64,000 nt of DNA. Origin: Bombyx mori. Taxonomy: Eukaryota > Arthropoda > Insecta > Lepidoptera > Bombycidae. Below are positions 54,313-64,000 of this stretch, piece by piece. The stretch is from NCBI RefSeq assembly GCF_030269925.1, contig NC_085127.1, positions 2,301,501 through 2,365,500 on the forward strand, in the 5' to 3' direction. Numbering within the stretch: the stretch's first letter is position 1; each line of letters opens with the position of its first letter. The notes beneath the pieces are model-generated. The model saw nothing but the letters and a program-made list of their open reading frames with translations. It was not told the origin of the DNA and did no database searches. Both the position numbers and the translations under genes were made by a program.

Positions 54313-55003
54313 AGGGGGTACCGCACCATCTCTCAAGATGTGGCCTGCGCTCTCGCCGGATCCCTACCCTGGGACCTCGAGGCCGAAATCTTGGCTGCGG
54401 TATATCGGCGTAAGGCGCAGGCTTTGAGTCGGGGGCGGTCGCCCGGCCCGTCGGCTGTCGGTCGGTGGAAGCGTGCTGCGCGTCATGTAGCATACGCTAA
54501 GTGGAGAGAGCGATTGCTGAAAGAACTTGGCCAAACTTCGGCCACCCGCCGGCGCACCCTCGAGGCCCTGGTGCCCGTGCTGGAGGCATGGTCAGATCGG
54601 CGTCACGGCGTACTCTCCTTTCACCTTGCGCAGGTCCTCTCGGGACATGGCTGTTTCGGGAGGTACCTGTGGAAGGTCTGCAGGAGAGAGCCACACCCGG
54701 GATGCCACCAGTGCGGGCACCCGGACGATGACGCGCAGCACGCGCTCGAAACGTGCCCGCGTTGGGAGCACTCGCGGCGAGATCTCGTCGCGAGTGCTGG
54801 GGAGAAACCTCTCCCTGCGGGCTGTCGTCGCCCGCATGTTAGAGGATCAGAGCTCGTGGGAGGCCATGGCCAGGTTTTGTGACCTGGTAATGGCGTCCCG
54901 TGAGGCTGAGGAGTGTGAAAGGGAGTGGGATCCCTCTTCAGCACCTCAGCGCAGAAGGCGGGATGGCCGGCGCGGGCGTGAAGCTCCCGCTCAGCCCCCG
55001 TAG
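54313..55003 (+). pseudogene. C-terminal part of R1-clade reverse transcriptase ORF
   Basis: The frame encodes 'GYRTISQDVACALAGSLPWD' and then 'VLSFHLAQVLSGHGCFGRYL' and a zinc-knuckle-like 'CHQCGHPDDDAQHALETC', the C-terminal hallmark of R1/TRAS/SART-type elements. Around 54,790-54,810 it shifts to another frame, continuing with 'SLRAVVARMLEDQSSWEAMA' to the stop at 55,003. RT catalytic blocks are missing through truncation. The clade is known for sequence-specific insertion; the site here is neither rDNA nor telomeric TTAGG repeats. Confidence 0.85.
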
Positions 55004-55433
55004 GGACTATCAGGTGGCGGGTGCGGGGGCGCCCGGTACTCGACTGTCGGTCCGGTGGTGGGGCGGCGCAAGGTGGCTCCTGTGCGCCGCCCACGGTGTA
55101 TCTCCCGAAATGACGTCCTTCGGGATTTTCCCGGAGATGAAATCCCGTCTTATCATCAGGACGGGTACCGGCGAAGGCAGACTTTCGGCGCGCACTGCGG
55201 TACCGTATGTCTGGTGTAGCCGGTGTGGTGGAGCTCGATGGGGTTTAGTCGGTAGTCGTTCTGCGGGGCAAGTGCTTCGCGCGCCTTTTTCAAGGCGTAG
55301 TCTCTTGCGAGGAATTCGGGGAGTTGGAGGACCTTCTCGTCCCCCTCTTCCTCTCAGGAGGCGCCGGAGTCCGACATAACTCGGTTCGTTACCCCCCCGG
55401 ACCGGGTATCAGTAAATGGATTCCACAGCGTTA
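55004..55433 (+). mobile_element. 3' UTR of the R1-clade LINE
   Basis: GC-rich non-coding part including an inverted pair 'ccttcgggattttcccgg...' and 'cttcctctcaggaggcgccg'; ORFs in it are shadows. It ends 'gattccacagcgtt' before poly(A). Confidence 0.75.
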
Positions 55434-55474
55434 AAAAAAAAAAAAAAAAAAAAAAAGGCCCATTTTTCGATTGA

Positions 55475-56095
55475 AAAGTTTCAAGATTTGTGAAATCCAA
55501 TGTTTAGAGTTAGACATTGATTAAACACGAAAGGGCTAATTCTGCTATTTTCAGTGAATTGATTTTGTGATGAAATACATATATTTATATCAACAGACAA
55601 AGACAAAACAGAAAAATACCCTATTCCTCGATATTTCAGCTCTAGATTTTATTTCATGTTTTGTAAATGTTGGTGAGCTTTAGTCTTCTTCTGGTTCTTT
55701 TTCTTATCCCACATTAGGTGGGCCCGGCCCAGATCCTGAATTCTCATACTGTCAAGTTTGGCCAATCTATCCAGGTTCTATAGGAGAAGTCCGCTTTCAC
55801 ATATGCACCGGGGTAATTACCGATCCAAGATATTTAATTTGAATAGCTCCTGGTACAGGAGTCCCATAGTCATAGTTCATTGTGGATGGGCCAACATTGG
55901 AATCTTTGTTGTGTTGTTGTTTGGATCTACTAACTCGAACACTAAAATTTTTCTAATGCCACGATCCACTTAGATTGGATCAACAATTACGGCGCCATCT
56001 TGAAGCAAACGAATAATCCGCTGGCTCGGAACGCTATCGCTCTTTAAATATTGGCATTTTAAGAGGACCCTCTTTGGTATAAATAGTATTTTTGA
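55475..56095. other. Stretch without recognised feature
   Basis: Ordinary sequence; nothing supported. Confidence 0.4.
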
Positions 56096-56111
56096 GCGAA
56101 ATACCAGTACG

Positions 56112-56467
56112 ACAGGGACTGCGGACGGTCGGCAACGGCGGGAGGAGCGGCAGCGGCTGGGGAAGAAGAAGAAGAAGAAGGAAGAAATCATCTGGGGGGG
56201 ACGTCCATCCCTCCCTTACATCATGGGGATAGACCCGCCTGATCACCATCATCACTCCCACAACCAAACTCACTACCTATCAACTACCGAACAGCATCAC
56301 CTCATTATAATCATCGCTTCACTATATCAGTACATCACCATACAAAAACGGCCAACAGGCAAAGTCATCACCCCTGTCTCGTCAGGCAGGGAGTCCAAGC
56401 CCGGGCAGAGGGGATTGCCCTGAGGCCCGATCCGTGCCTCCGCAAGGGGACACGAAGACCCAACGAG
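56112..56467. mobile_element. 356-bp insertion between 12-bp direct repeats, untailed, unidentified
   Basis: AATACCAGTACG is found at 56,100-56,111 and 56,468-56,479. The insert is GC-rich at both ends, has a (GAA)n run at 56,163-56,182 and a run of histidine-like CAT/CAC codons. It shows neither terminal inverted repeats nor an A-tail. Probably a piece of a non-LTR element, but I cannot name it. Confidence 0.55.
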
Positions 56468-56489
56468 AATACCAGTACGTTACATCGTG

Positions 56490-57550
56490 TCGGTGTAACT
56501 AAGTGATGCGTTTACTCCGTCCGGTGAGCGCGCGGGTCGTGACGCCGCATACATTATCGCCCGCGCGACGTTCATGCGCAATTCGGATTAAATTCTAATC
56601 CTCCTATTTAACTTTAATAAGCCGCGTTACAAACTAGATGCCTTACGGTATTTGATGCTTAAAGAATTAAAAATTTAAATTTAAATTTTACTACACCTCA
56701 GTGCACACGTGAATGCTTCGAAACGATGTGATGGTAAGATATTTAATTGTACTAGAGGTCCCGCAGTAGTCGAAATTCGACTATCTATTATGATTGTATT
56801 TTATACTTCTATACTCACAAATTTCGCCAAGGCTAGACTATAAAAAATATTAACAAAGACAAATAATATTTAATCTATTCTCAATTTGACAACAGACGTG
56901 AAGATCAAAAGTTTGACAATAAATGGTATGCATGCGTGTGTGCGTCAAATACATGGTATGTAGTGTGTGTAATGTTGTTTTTATTGATTTAATGTATCTT
57001 TTATACATTATTTTTAAAAAAATATTAGCATTCTGCACTTCTTCTCTATATTCTCTATAAGTGTGGAAAATTTCATACTCCTCTGTCTGCGCAATTTTTG
57101 TAAAAAGGGATACAAAGTTTTTGCTTCACGTATTAATATATAGATAAACTACGTTGTTATTTAGGTAGGTTCGGTATAACGAGTATTTTAATTGTATATA
57201 CATACGTACAATTTTTTTAATAATTTCAATTTTATAATTAGAATCTATGGCGAGCTACACGTAAATTACGTTTCAAATTGCCAATATTGTAAAATGGCAA
57301 CTTTATAGGTATATATTGTTTTTTACTACATAAAATTGGTTATAATTCTGCTTATGTCTATCGCCTTGTATTAATGCGCTTCGGTTCGACTTTGAGACTG
57401 GTCTCTCAGTGTACTGAGACAGTTTTATTATAATAAATTTGAAACTTCAATCTCTTGTCATGAATACGGGTGACCATCCAGTTGGTAGTACACGGCGGAA
57501 TGCGGTCATGGGAGACTGATTACCCGGTTTCTATTACCAATTATAACATG
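56490..57550. other. Stretch without recognised feature
   Basis: AT-rich, with no supported gene or repeat. Confidence 0.45.
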
Positions 57551-57558
57551 GCCACAAC

Positions 57559-57895
57559 TATTCTTCTTCTTCTTCCAGTGCCTCTTCAATCCTGAAGGTT
57601 GGCCGTTAGCTTCCTGTATTCATTTCTGTCAACAGCCAGCCGGAATAGCTGTTCGACGGAGGCAATACCGGTCTACTCCCGGATATTCCGGAGCCATGAC
57701 TTTTTTCTTCGCCCAGCACGTCTCTTTCCGTCCACTTTGCCCATCATTATCAGTTGCAGCAGCATGTATCGATCGTTCCTGAGTATGTGGCCGAGATATT
57801 CTATCTTGCGCTTTTTGATAGAAGGCAACATTTTCCGGGACATATGAACGCGCTGAAGCATGGTTTCGTTCCTGACCCTCTGCTTCCAACTAATG
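57559..57895 (-). pseudogene. RTE-type LINE C-terminal fragment
   Basis: The minus strand encodes 'KKRKIEYLGHILRNDRYMLL' and 'GKVDGKRRAGRRKKSWL', the C-terminal pattern of RTE-type ORFs, ending in (GAA)n (seen as 'ttcttcttcttc' at 57,562). It is broken downstream by a stop. Dead remnant. Confidence 0.75.
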
Positions 57896-57899
57896 CGTA

Positions 57900-58540
57900 A
57901 CTAAACTATACTAGGAACAAACATAGGCCTGGGTTATGGGTTGCTGGAGTTAAGAAAATCAACAAACCTTTTAACCCATTCTCTTTTCAGTAAGATCCTT
58001 GCGCTGAGTACTTGCTCATAGATTAAATACAATATATTATTTTTTGTAACTAATGCTAGTGTTTAGGTTGTCTTTCAATTCGTTTTTAGTATGACATCCT
58101 AGTTGAAAATAGTTTATGAAGTTTAAAAACTAACTAAAAACACATTTAAATAACGAACCTAATTTACTAACTAACAATTAATTTCTATTCTATAGATACT
58201 GGTCTGTATATGAAGGTTTACTTGGATTGTTATGAGCCCTTGATGCGTGTGAAATTGTTCAAATTAATCCGACGTTTTGGAATCTGTGAAAATGACGTTC
58301 AAATATTGTTGTATGCAAACATACTGCTACGCGCTGGGGTTCGGCATAAATAAAATTCCACCGAAGTATAAATTAACACTGGATTAGCACTTAGAACACT
58401 TAAAGCACTACACAAACACTTTAAAACTCTCAATTCGCTTCTTCCGCTTCGTTTCAGGTGATCCGTTCGCTGTTTCGCTTCGAGTAGTTCCGACTACTAA
58501 CTGAATGCGTGACATCTCTGTAACGCTTTTATAGTCGAGA
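57900..58540. other. Stretch without recognised feature
   Basis: No supported gene. Near 58,430 there are short 'cttcgcttccgcttcg'-like runs only. Confidence 0.4.
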
Positions 58541-58544
58541 CGAA

Positions 58545-58735
58545 ATCCCTAGAATCGTCGAGAATATTCCACACAAGTCGATTATTGTGTGTTTCCGCTA
58601 TCTGACAATAGATGGCGTTGTACTTCTCGAGCGTTCTAGATGCTACTAGTAGCATTTAGAACGCAGAACGTAGTATTCGTTCGGCTATTCGGCGATAGAT
58701 GGCGTTACTCTTATCGGCGTAACAATATATTCGTT
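58545..58735 (+). repeat. Repeat with heat-shock-element-like motifs, copy 2
   Basis: Shares 'tcgagaatattcc', 'cgttctaga' and 'tagatggcgttactcttatc' with copy 1 at 43.2 kb in the same order. The 'atagatggcgtt' unit occurs twice inside it. Confidence 0.45.
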
Positions 58736-58739
58736 TTTC

Positions 58740-59900
58740 GTACAAAAGCAAAATACGCTGTCGATAAAAGCGAATAAAAGCGTGTTAAGAACGATTTTGA
58801 ATGTAAGAATTTATCTAGGTCCAGCACAGAAGCGATCAGTACTTCTTTTCAAACAGTAAACACAACTCACCCAACTCTCATTCTAAATTCTACAAACGTA
58901 AAGCACAAATTCGCGGGTTAAATTGTAATATGTAGTTAGCGAGGTCATTCATTACTTACATTTTAATCGAAGTGGACTCTTTAAGTGCCCCGTTACTTTT
59001 ATTACAACAGGTGCTACGTAAAACCAATTTCATGGGGGATTTTCTACTTTATAACTCACGGCGTAAGTGCGAGTTTCCCGAGCAGGCTTGCGGAATGTGT
59101 AAAGGCACTGAAATTCGTAGTTTAGTGTCAGATCTTGATTAGATTTTAGCTGATTGAAGATAATTCTGTTATCGAGTTAATGTTTGGAAGGGCTTCTGGC
59201 TTGACCCGGAGAATCGACTGGTAAGCGTAATACAGCCTACAGAAGCGGGTACGGTTGTATAATTAATTCATTTCAATGTTTCAGGCTAACTTGGTCACTT
59301 TTACAGCAGTATCTATAGCCGTTCTGTTTTCTTAGTAAAATATTGACCTTATATCATAGGTGTACGTAAGATAAATTATAATGCTATTTTACAATCGCAC
59401 GGAATGATCGCGCGTCATCGTTTCGGATTGTTCTTTTAAGTGTGTAATGTATGATGCAGATACAGATACAGATGCAGATGTTGTGGTGAAATATTACGCG
59501 CGTGTGAACGTTTAGGGATGTTCACATATGGAATGTTTATATGTATTTTTTTCACTGTGTACTCTTATCTTCCGGTGTACTTCCTTCCGGTGTACTCTTA
59601 TCGGTGTTTCTTTATTTAGTATTAAGATATTTTAAACAAACCGAAAAAGACAAATTATAATTTGTCTTTTTATGTCTTTATTTATGTAAATGGTAAGAGT
59701 GCAAAGGCGAGAGATCATTCATGAGGTGATTTTTTGACTCGGTTTTCTGTCTCTCCATTTTTTTTTAACACGGCGTGTTATTTAACCTTCTTAATTGGGT
59801 TTTTTTCTTTAATTTAATCAGATGATATGCGTTGGTTTTGATAGCAACACTTCCTTTAAGCTTTATTTTTGTAATAAATGCTTGTCTGTTGTAATTGTGG
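58740..59900. other. Stretch without recognised feature
   Basis: Nothing supported; a short imperfect repeat 'acagatacagatgcagatg' at 59,460. Confidence 0.4.
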
Positions 59901-59904
59901 CGAG

Positions 59905-59960
59905 TGTTGGAGAGATCTATATCCAGGAGTGGACGTCTGTGAGCTAGCGACGATGATACT
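59905..59960 (+). mobile_element. RTE-type LINE end motif
   Basis: 'ggagagatctatatccagga' and 'gtggacgtctgtgagc...gatgat' is the usual last segment of moth RTE-type elements. Confidence 0.45.
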
Positions 59961-60033
59961 TAAATATATTCTCAAAGATCAGAACTTAATGTTGGGTGAT
60001 TGTAAATTTATTTAAAGAAAATACTGGAGTCGG

Positions 60034-60102
60034 TGGAGAAAATTGGCAGAGGCCTACGTCCAACAGGGGACGACTATGGGCTGATGATGTTGATGATGAT
60101 TT
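60034..60102 (+). mobile_element. RTE-type LINE end with (GAT)n tail
   Basis: 'cagaggcctacgtccaacag' and 'actatgggctgatgatgttg' followed by GAT repeats, a typical 3' end. About 70 bp only. Confidence 0.6.
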
Positions 60103-60206
60103 AAAGAAAAAAAAGCTTATAGACAACATTTTAAAATCTGTTATATATTGAAGCCTTCTAACTCATTAATAACACCCCGAAATGCCTCTAATATTTTCTA
60201 CACGTT

Positions 60207-60232
60207 TACACACACGCACACACACGCACACA

Positions 60233-60262
<30 letters not shown>
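60207..60262. repeat. (CA)n microsatellite
   Basis: An interrupted run of CA dinucleotides with a few G and A changes. Confidence 0.9.
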
Positions 60263-60267
<5 letters not shown>

Positions 60268-60556
60268 CTACACGTCTAATCGGATTCATTTTTTTTGATG
60301 TCCCTAGATCCGTTAGCTTATTCTCGACCTAATAACTTTGTACAAGTTAAATTAACTTGTCAAGTCGGATTAAATTCGAAAGCACGATATTTAATGAGGA
60401 AAAATTGTGTTTTTGATGAATTTTTCGACGGTCGCTTTTCTTTCCACAGTAATTAGGAAATGAGCCGAACTTATTTTATCCTTTGTTTTTACATAATTCA
60501 CATTAAAAGCTTGGTCGCCATGTGCATAGGTTACCTGTTTGCAAAATCTTCCCATT

Positions 60557-60790
60557 GCTGGTGGTAGGACCTCTTGAAAGTCCGCGCGGGTAGGTACCAC
60601 CACCCTGCTTATTACTGCCGTGAAGCAGTAATGCGTTTCGGTTTGAAGGGTGGAACAGCCGTTGTAACTATACCTGAGACCTTAGAACTTATGTCTCAAG
60701 GTGGGTGGCGCATTTACGTTGTAGATGGCTGTGGGCTCCACTTAACACCAGGTGGGCTGTGAGCTCGTCCACCCATCTAAGAAATAAAAA
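60557..60790 (+). mobile_element. Bm1 SINE, headless
   Basis: 'gctggtggtaggacctctt' to 'taagaaataaaaa'. Confidence 0.92.
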
Positions 60791-61540
60791 ATAAATAGAA
60801 ACTGTAATATGAATGTTATTGCCGCATCAGAAACTACTTTTGCGGTTTTTTCAACCTTTTTTTTTTTATACGACCAAAAGAAAAATACTAAAAAGTGTAT
60901 CGTGATTATCCTTTTCAGCAGATCAAAATTTTGAAGAATTTTATGCAAAATTTGCTTTCGAAATAAGTAGAATAAGTCAGTAATGGCGACAATTTTATTT
61001 TTCTAGTTTAATTTTATTGCATTATCTAACCCGCACGGAACTTGTGCCGTCCAAATTTTAATAAATTTTTACATAGTCGTATTGTGAATTTTTAAATTTT
61101 CTGTGTTCTGCTTGCTATGTTTTTTCCCCATCAAAATCAAAATGGCGTTAGATGTAAACATTGGTAATTTTCCAAGGAAAATATTAAAAATCTCCTTAAA
61201 ATATCTAAATTATTTATGGATCCATCCAAGTACGCGTAGCTTCAGAATTCCCTTAAGCAAAGTTCGTTTTTTTTTGAGAAATCACTTCCTGGGAAATTAG
61301 GTCAATCCCTGTATTAACGCCTAATCAACTTCGTATATTTTTCTTTTATAATTTTACAATTTTCGTTAATCATTCCATATTAGTTTGACACTGCAATAAA
61401 TCAGCAGCAAGAAGGCAGTATGTCAATTAAATTTAAGCAGAGTGCAGCTCAGTACAGTTAGACGTAAATAGATTACTACTACTTGTAGTAAATATTGTTT
61501 GTTAAATTGCTCGAATTAGCAATTTAAATATAATAACGTA
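60791..61540. other. Stretch without recognised feature
   Basis: AT-rich; only short chance ORFs. Confidence 0.45.
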
Positions 61541-61542
61541 GG

Positions 61543-61858
61543 GTGCTGGTGCTGGTGGTGCTGCCCCGCTTTTGTAGCGCATCAGGGATGTTTGCAGACG
61601 CGCACATAGATTGTTTTTACGCTACCATGCGTAAGAGGTGTGCATCTCTGGTAAGCAGAGTGAGGGCCAGCACCAATAGTATCCTGAGCATGATCGCAAG
61701 CAGGCTGGACTGTGTATACATGGGTCGCTGTGGTGCCGTCTCCCATGGGATGTTACGACAGTAATTCATTGTGATGTAAATATAACTACTAACATAGGTC
61801 TAAGTCTTATTAACAATTTATATGAGTCATGGTTACTTGCAATAAAAACATTATTATT
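61543..61858 (+). pseudogene. LINE C-terminal fragment with (ATT)n tail
   Basis: Codons for 'GMFADAHIDCFYATMRKRCA' and 'VRASTNSILSMIASRLDCVY' resemble the C-terminal end of a moth LINE reverse transcriptase ORF (pattern MRKRCASL-RVR-S-NSIL), then a short 3' UTR with 'caataaaaac' and ATT repeats. The clade is not determined. Confidence 0.5.
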
Positions 61859-61864
61859 ATTATT

Positions 61865-62180
61865 AACATTAACTGATCTTGCATTTGGTTGAATGGATGG
61901 ACGAACCACCCAACACTTCGACGATTAGGATCGTTTGAGTCAGCCACCTGATTTTAATCAATTTCCTCAAATAGCATTCTCATTAATTTTGATACTGTTG
62001 GATGATAGGATTCTGTGGACAGAATAGATTTATCTTGTTCCGGGTGACCGTCCCCTAAGATGTTTATTCTGGTTCTCGTTAAGCCATACCATCCATTGAT
62101 TGTGTGGTACGTGGCTTCTAATTCTCCAGAGCATAATTTGCAGGCTTGTTTCGTCAGCTAAGATCATTTTGCATCTAATA
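61865..62180. other. Stretch without recognised feature
   Basis: Nothing supported. Confidence 0.4.
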
Positions 62181-62186
62181 CCAAAG

Positions 62187-62475
62187 TTTTTTTTTCTTTT
62201 TCTTATATGGGTGGACGAGCTTACAGCCCACCCGGAGTTAAGTGGTTTCTGTAGACCATACACATCTACAACGTAAATGTACCACCCTCTTTGAGATATG
62301 AGTTCGAAAGTCTCCATATAGTTACAAGGGCTGCCACAACCTTCAAACTGAAACGCATTACTGCTTCACGGCAGAAATAGGCAGGTTGCTGCTACCTACC
62401 CGTGCGGACTCACAAGAGGTCCTACCACCAGTAATTACGTAAATTATAATTTTGCGAGTTTGATTTTTATTACAC
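62187..62475 (-). mobile_element. Bm1 SINE, partly headless (cut in the linker)
   Basis: A reverse copy that continues past the common breakpoint through 'gtaattacgtaaattataat' and 'gatttttattacac' but lacks the tRNA-like part. The only copy here with an intermediate 5' end. Confidence 0.9.
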
Positions 62476-62479
62476 ATGA

Positions 62480-63035
62480 AACGCGGCTTTTATTTTTCAC
62501 GTGACCATCGATAAGTGCTCCGAAAACATTTCAACCCACGTCCCCCGAGTTTCGTAAATAAGTCATAAGTACGTCAGCAGGAACATAAAGCTCTGGCACG
62601 TTTCGCGGAGCTTTTCGCGGCCCCCGAAATAACAATGTTTATATTATTATTTTCTCCTCTCGCATCGCCCCAAACCGTACATTACTGGGAGCGGTACAAC
62701 GCGCGCAGTGTACTTCTGTAGCGATTTGCATTTTTCCTACTGGACACATGTTGATTACCCTATTTACATATTAAATGGGAGAAACGGTCCATAATTAACT
62801 GGTCTTTGTTTAAAATAAAATAAAAGAATGCTGCGATTTTACTTAAACGTATTGTTACGGCGATTTACTTTAAAAAAAACATTTAGGTGGATTATGGAGT
62901 TAGGTATATGAGGAGTTTAATTTTAAATTTAAATTGGTCAACCCTCTTGTCTGATGTTTCCTTTGTTTTACATTCGTTTTTAGTTTTAATTTTATCAGAT
63001 TTCGTTTCAATAATAGCAAAACTTTTGAAAAAATC
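62480..63035. other. Stretch without recognised feature
   Basis: Short GC-richer patch at 62,600-62,640; nothing supported. Confidence 0.4.
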
Positions 63036-63038
63036 ACA

Positions 63039-63408
63039 GATGTGTGGTGTCGTGGGACACCGGATAGGAACGAAGTTCCTTATTGTAAAAATATTAATTT
63101 TAAGTTCTATTCGAGGTATAAAGAAAATAAAACTGGAGGTTACGCAACAACCCACGGTCATTCGGTAACGTTCGAACTTATTGTGGTACTACACTTCATT
63201 CACGGTTGTTTGCATAAGAGTTAGTGTATTGCGCAAACGAACGCTATGAGATCGTGGTCAATGAATGACAAAAAAATATGTTATTTTTTGTACGTTATTA
63301 CAAAGTTAAGTCGTACACTGTGTGCATTACTAATAAAAATCTTACGTTACGGACCTTTTTTCCCGGTTAGGTTACCCCTCCGCATCGTCCCATAAGGAAC
63401 TTCGTTCC
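63039..63408 (+). mobile_element. Hairpin-ended repeat, family A, copy A5 (short type)
   Basis: The best-preserved copy in this window. Left end 'gatgtgtggtgtcgtgggac' with palindrome GGAACGAAGTTCC (63,067-63,079) and 'ttatt'. Right end 'cgcatcgtcccataa' with GGAACTTCGTTCC (63,396-63,408) and then 15 As. The outer palindrome plus TTAT forms a 17-bp inverted repeat. No coding capacity. Confidence 0.78.
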
Positions 63409-63863
63409 AAAAAAAAAAAAAAACTGAATACAACAAAGTAAAATGAAAATTTCATCGATTTAGTCATAGCCAATTAAATATGCATTAATAAAGTTAGAGT
63501 TTCAAAGACTACTGGTCAAATCTTGATAATTTTTTATTAAGTTAACATGAATTAGCGGACGCAACCAAACATTGAAACCTAAGTTGATTATTTCCATAAA
63601 ATAATTTAAATTGAGATCAGTGAGATTTATTCTTCTGTTTTACATAGCTTACGAGATACCGTCAGTTGACATTTGTAACTGAGAGTTGGACGTAGGAGAG
63701 ACGAATGTTCTAGGATCAACTTGGCCTCCGTGAAAGTAATGCTGCTATCTGTCTGCTGGACAAGTCTCTCCCTCACATGGAAGCTTACCGTTTTGTATTG
63801 CTCACACTGTACCGTAACGACGAGCAGACTATAGTTTTCGACTTATTTTAATACTAGCGACCC

Positions 63864-63975
63864 GCCCTCGCTTCGCTTCGGAAACAATAAATTTTATTAT
63901 TGATAGGCGAGTCCCGCCGTATTGCACGCGGTACGACAATAACTGCGGGTGACGCCGCGGGGTGAAGCTAGTCTA
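63864..63975 (+). repeat. Interspersed repeat ('ctagcgacccgccctcgctt' type)
   Basis: GC-rich compared with its flanks; it starts 'ctagcgacccgcc' and ends 'ggggtgaagctagtct', so CTAGC occurs near both ends. Non-coding, class undetermined. Confidence 0.5.
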
Positions 63976-64000
63976 AAAAAGTAGCCGAAGTTATTCCTTG

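Larger units (their letters stand above)
54260..55468 (+). mobile_element. R1-clade LINE, 5'-truncated insertion with TSD and poly(A)
   Basis: A direct repeat GGCCCATTTTTC lies at 54,262-54,273 and 55,457-55,468 (two As before it may belong to the repeat). Poly(A) runs at 55,434-55,456. GC-rich, in contrast to the surrounding AT-rich DNA. Between the left repeat and the LINE sequence there are 39 bases of AT-rich extra DNA (54,274-54,312). Confidence 0.88.

Noticed and set aside
55004..55379. GC-rich ORFs around 55 kb
   Set aside because: They lie in the 3' UTR of the R1-clade insertion and overlap in several frames, as expected from GC-rich DNA.
60207..60262. CRISPR-like or satellite array
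   Set aside because: A simple CA dinucleotide repeat without spacer structure. No CRISPR array is expected or seen in this animal DNA.

Overview
The window looks like gene-poor nuclear DNA of a silk moth, Bombyx mori or a very close relative. The evidence is the repeats: at least 21 recognisable copies of the tRNA-derived SINE Bm1, many pieces of a jockey-clade LINE that I take to be BMC1/L1Bm, and other moth-type LINE remnants (RTE, CR1-like, R1-clade). I found no host gene that I can support. Nearly all long open frames are retrotransposon proteins, so the window is probably intergenic DNA or a very large intron.

Layout. 1-13 kb: scattered Bm1 copies, two hairpin-ended repeats (family A, 2.8-4.4 kb), small RTE remnants with clear target-site duplications (TSDs; 4.65 and 8.6 kb), a truncated CR1-like LINE (7.1-8.3 kb) and a third family A copy (11.7 kb). 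13-24 kb: LINE 3' ends, a 5'-truncated BMC1-like copy with an 11-bp TSD (20.4-21.5 kb), and a possible orphan terminal exon encoding a short Cys-containing stretch (16.3 kb). 24.3-29.65 kb: an almost complete jockey/BMC1-like LINE with a structured 5' UTR, a broken gag-like ORF1 and an open 960-codon endonuclease/reverse transcriptase ORF2. 29.7-44 kb: many Bm1 copies, a second truncated BMC1-like copy (41.8-43.1 kb, 11-bp TSD), hairpin-ended family B, and an 81-bp tandem duplication. 44.3-48.2 kb: an RTE-type LINE on the minus strand flanked by a perfect 124-bp direct repeat. 48-64 kb: more Bm1, two more family A copies, one more family B copy, an R1-clade 3' fragment with a TSD and poly(A), an untailed 356-bp insertion between 12-bp repeats, and RTE remnants.

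How the parts work together. Full-length LINEs encode the copying machinery, while Bm1 has a tRNA-like promoter head and no protein. The 3' tail of Bm1 visibly resembles the 3' tail of a LINE family also present here, which fits the idea that Bm1 borrows that LINE's enzyme. Nested insertions give relative ages: a BMC1-like copy sits inside an older LINE tail, and the RTE element inserted at the edge of a Bm1.

The best candidates for something undescribed are: the hairpin-ended elements (family A), which lie between A-runs at most of their ends; the recurrent truncation point of Bm1; and the 124-bp TSD of the RTE element. Repeat boundaries are read by eye and may be off by several bases. Family names are from recognition, not from a database search.
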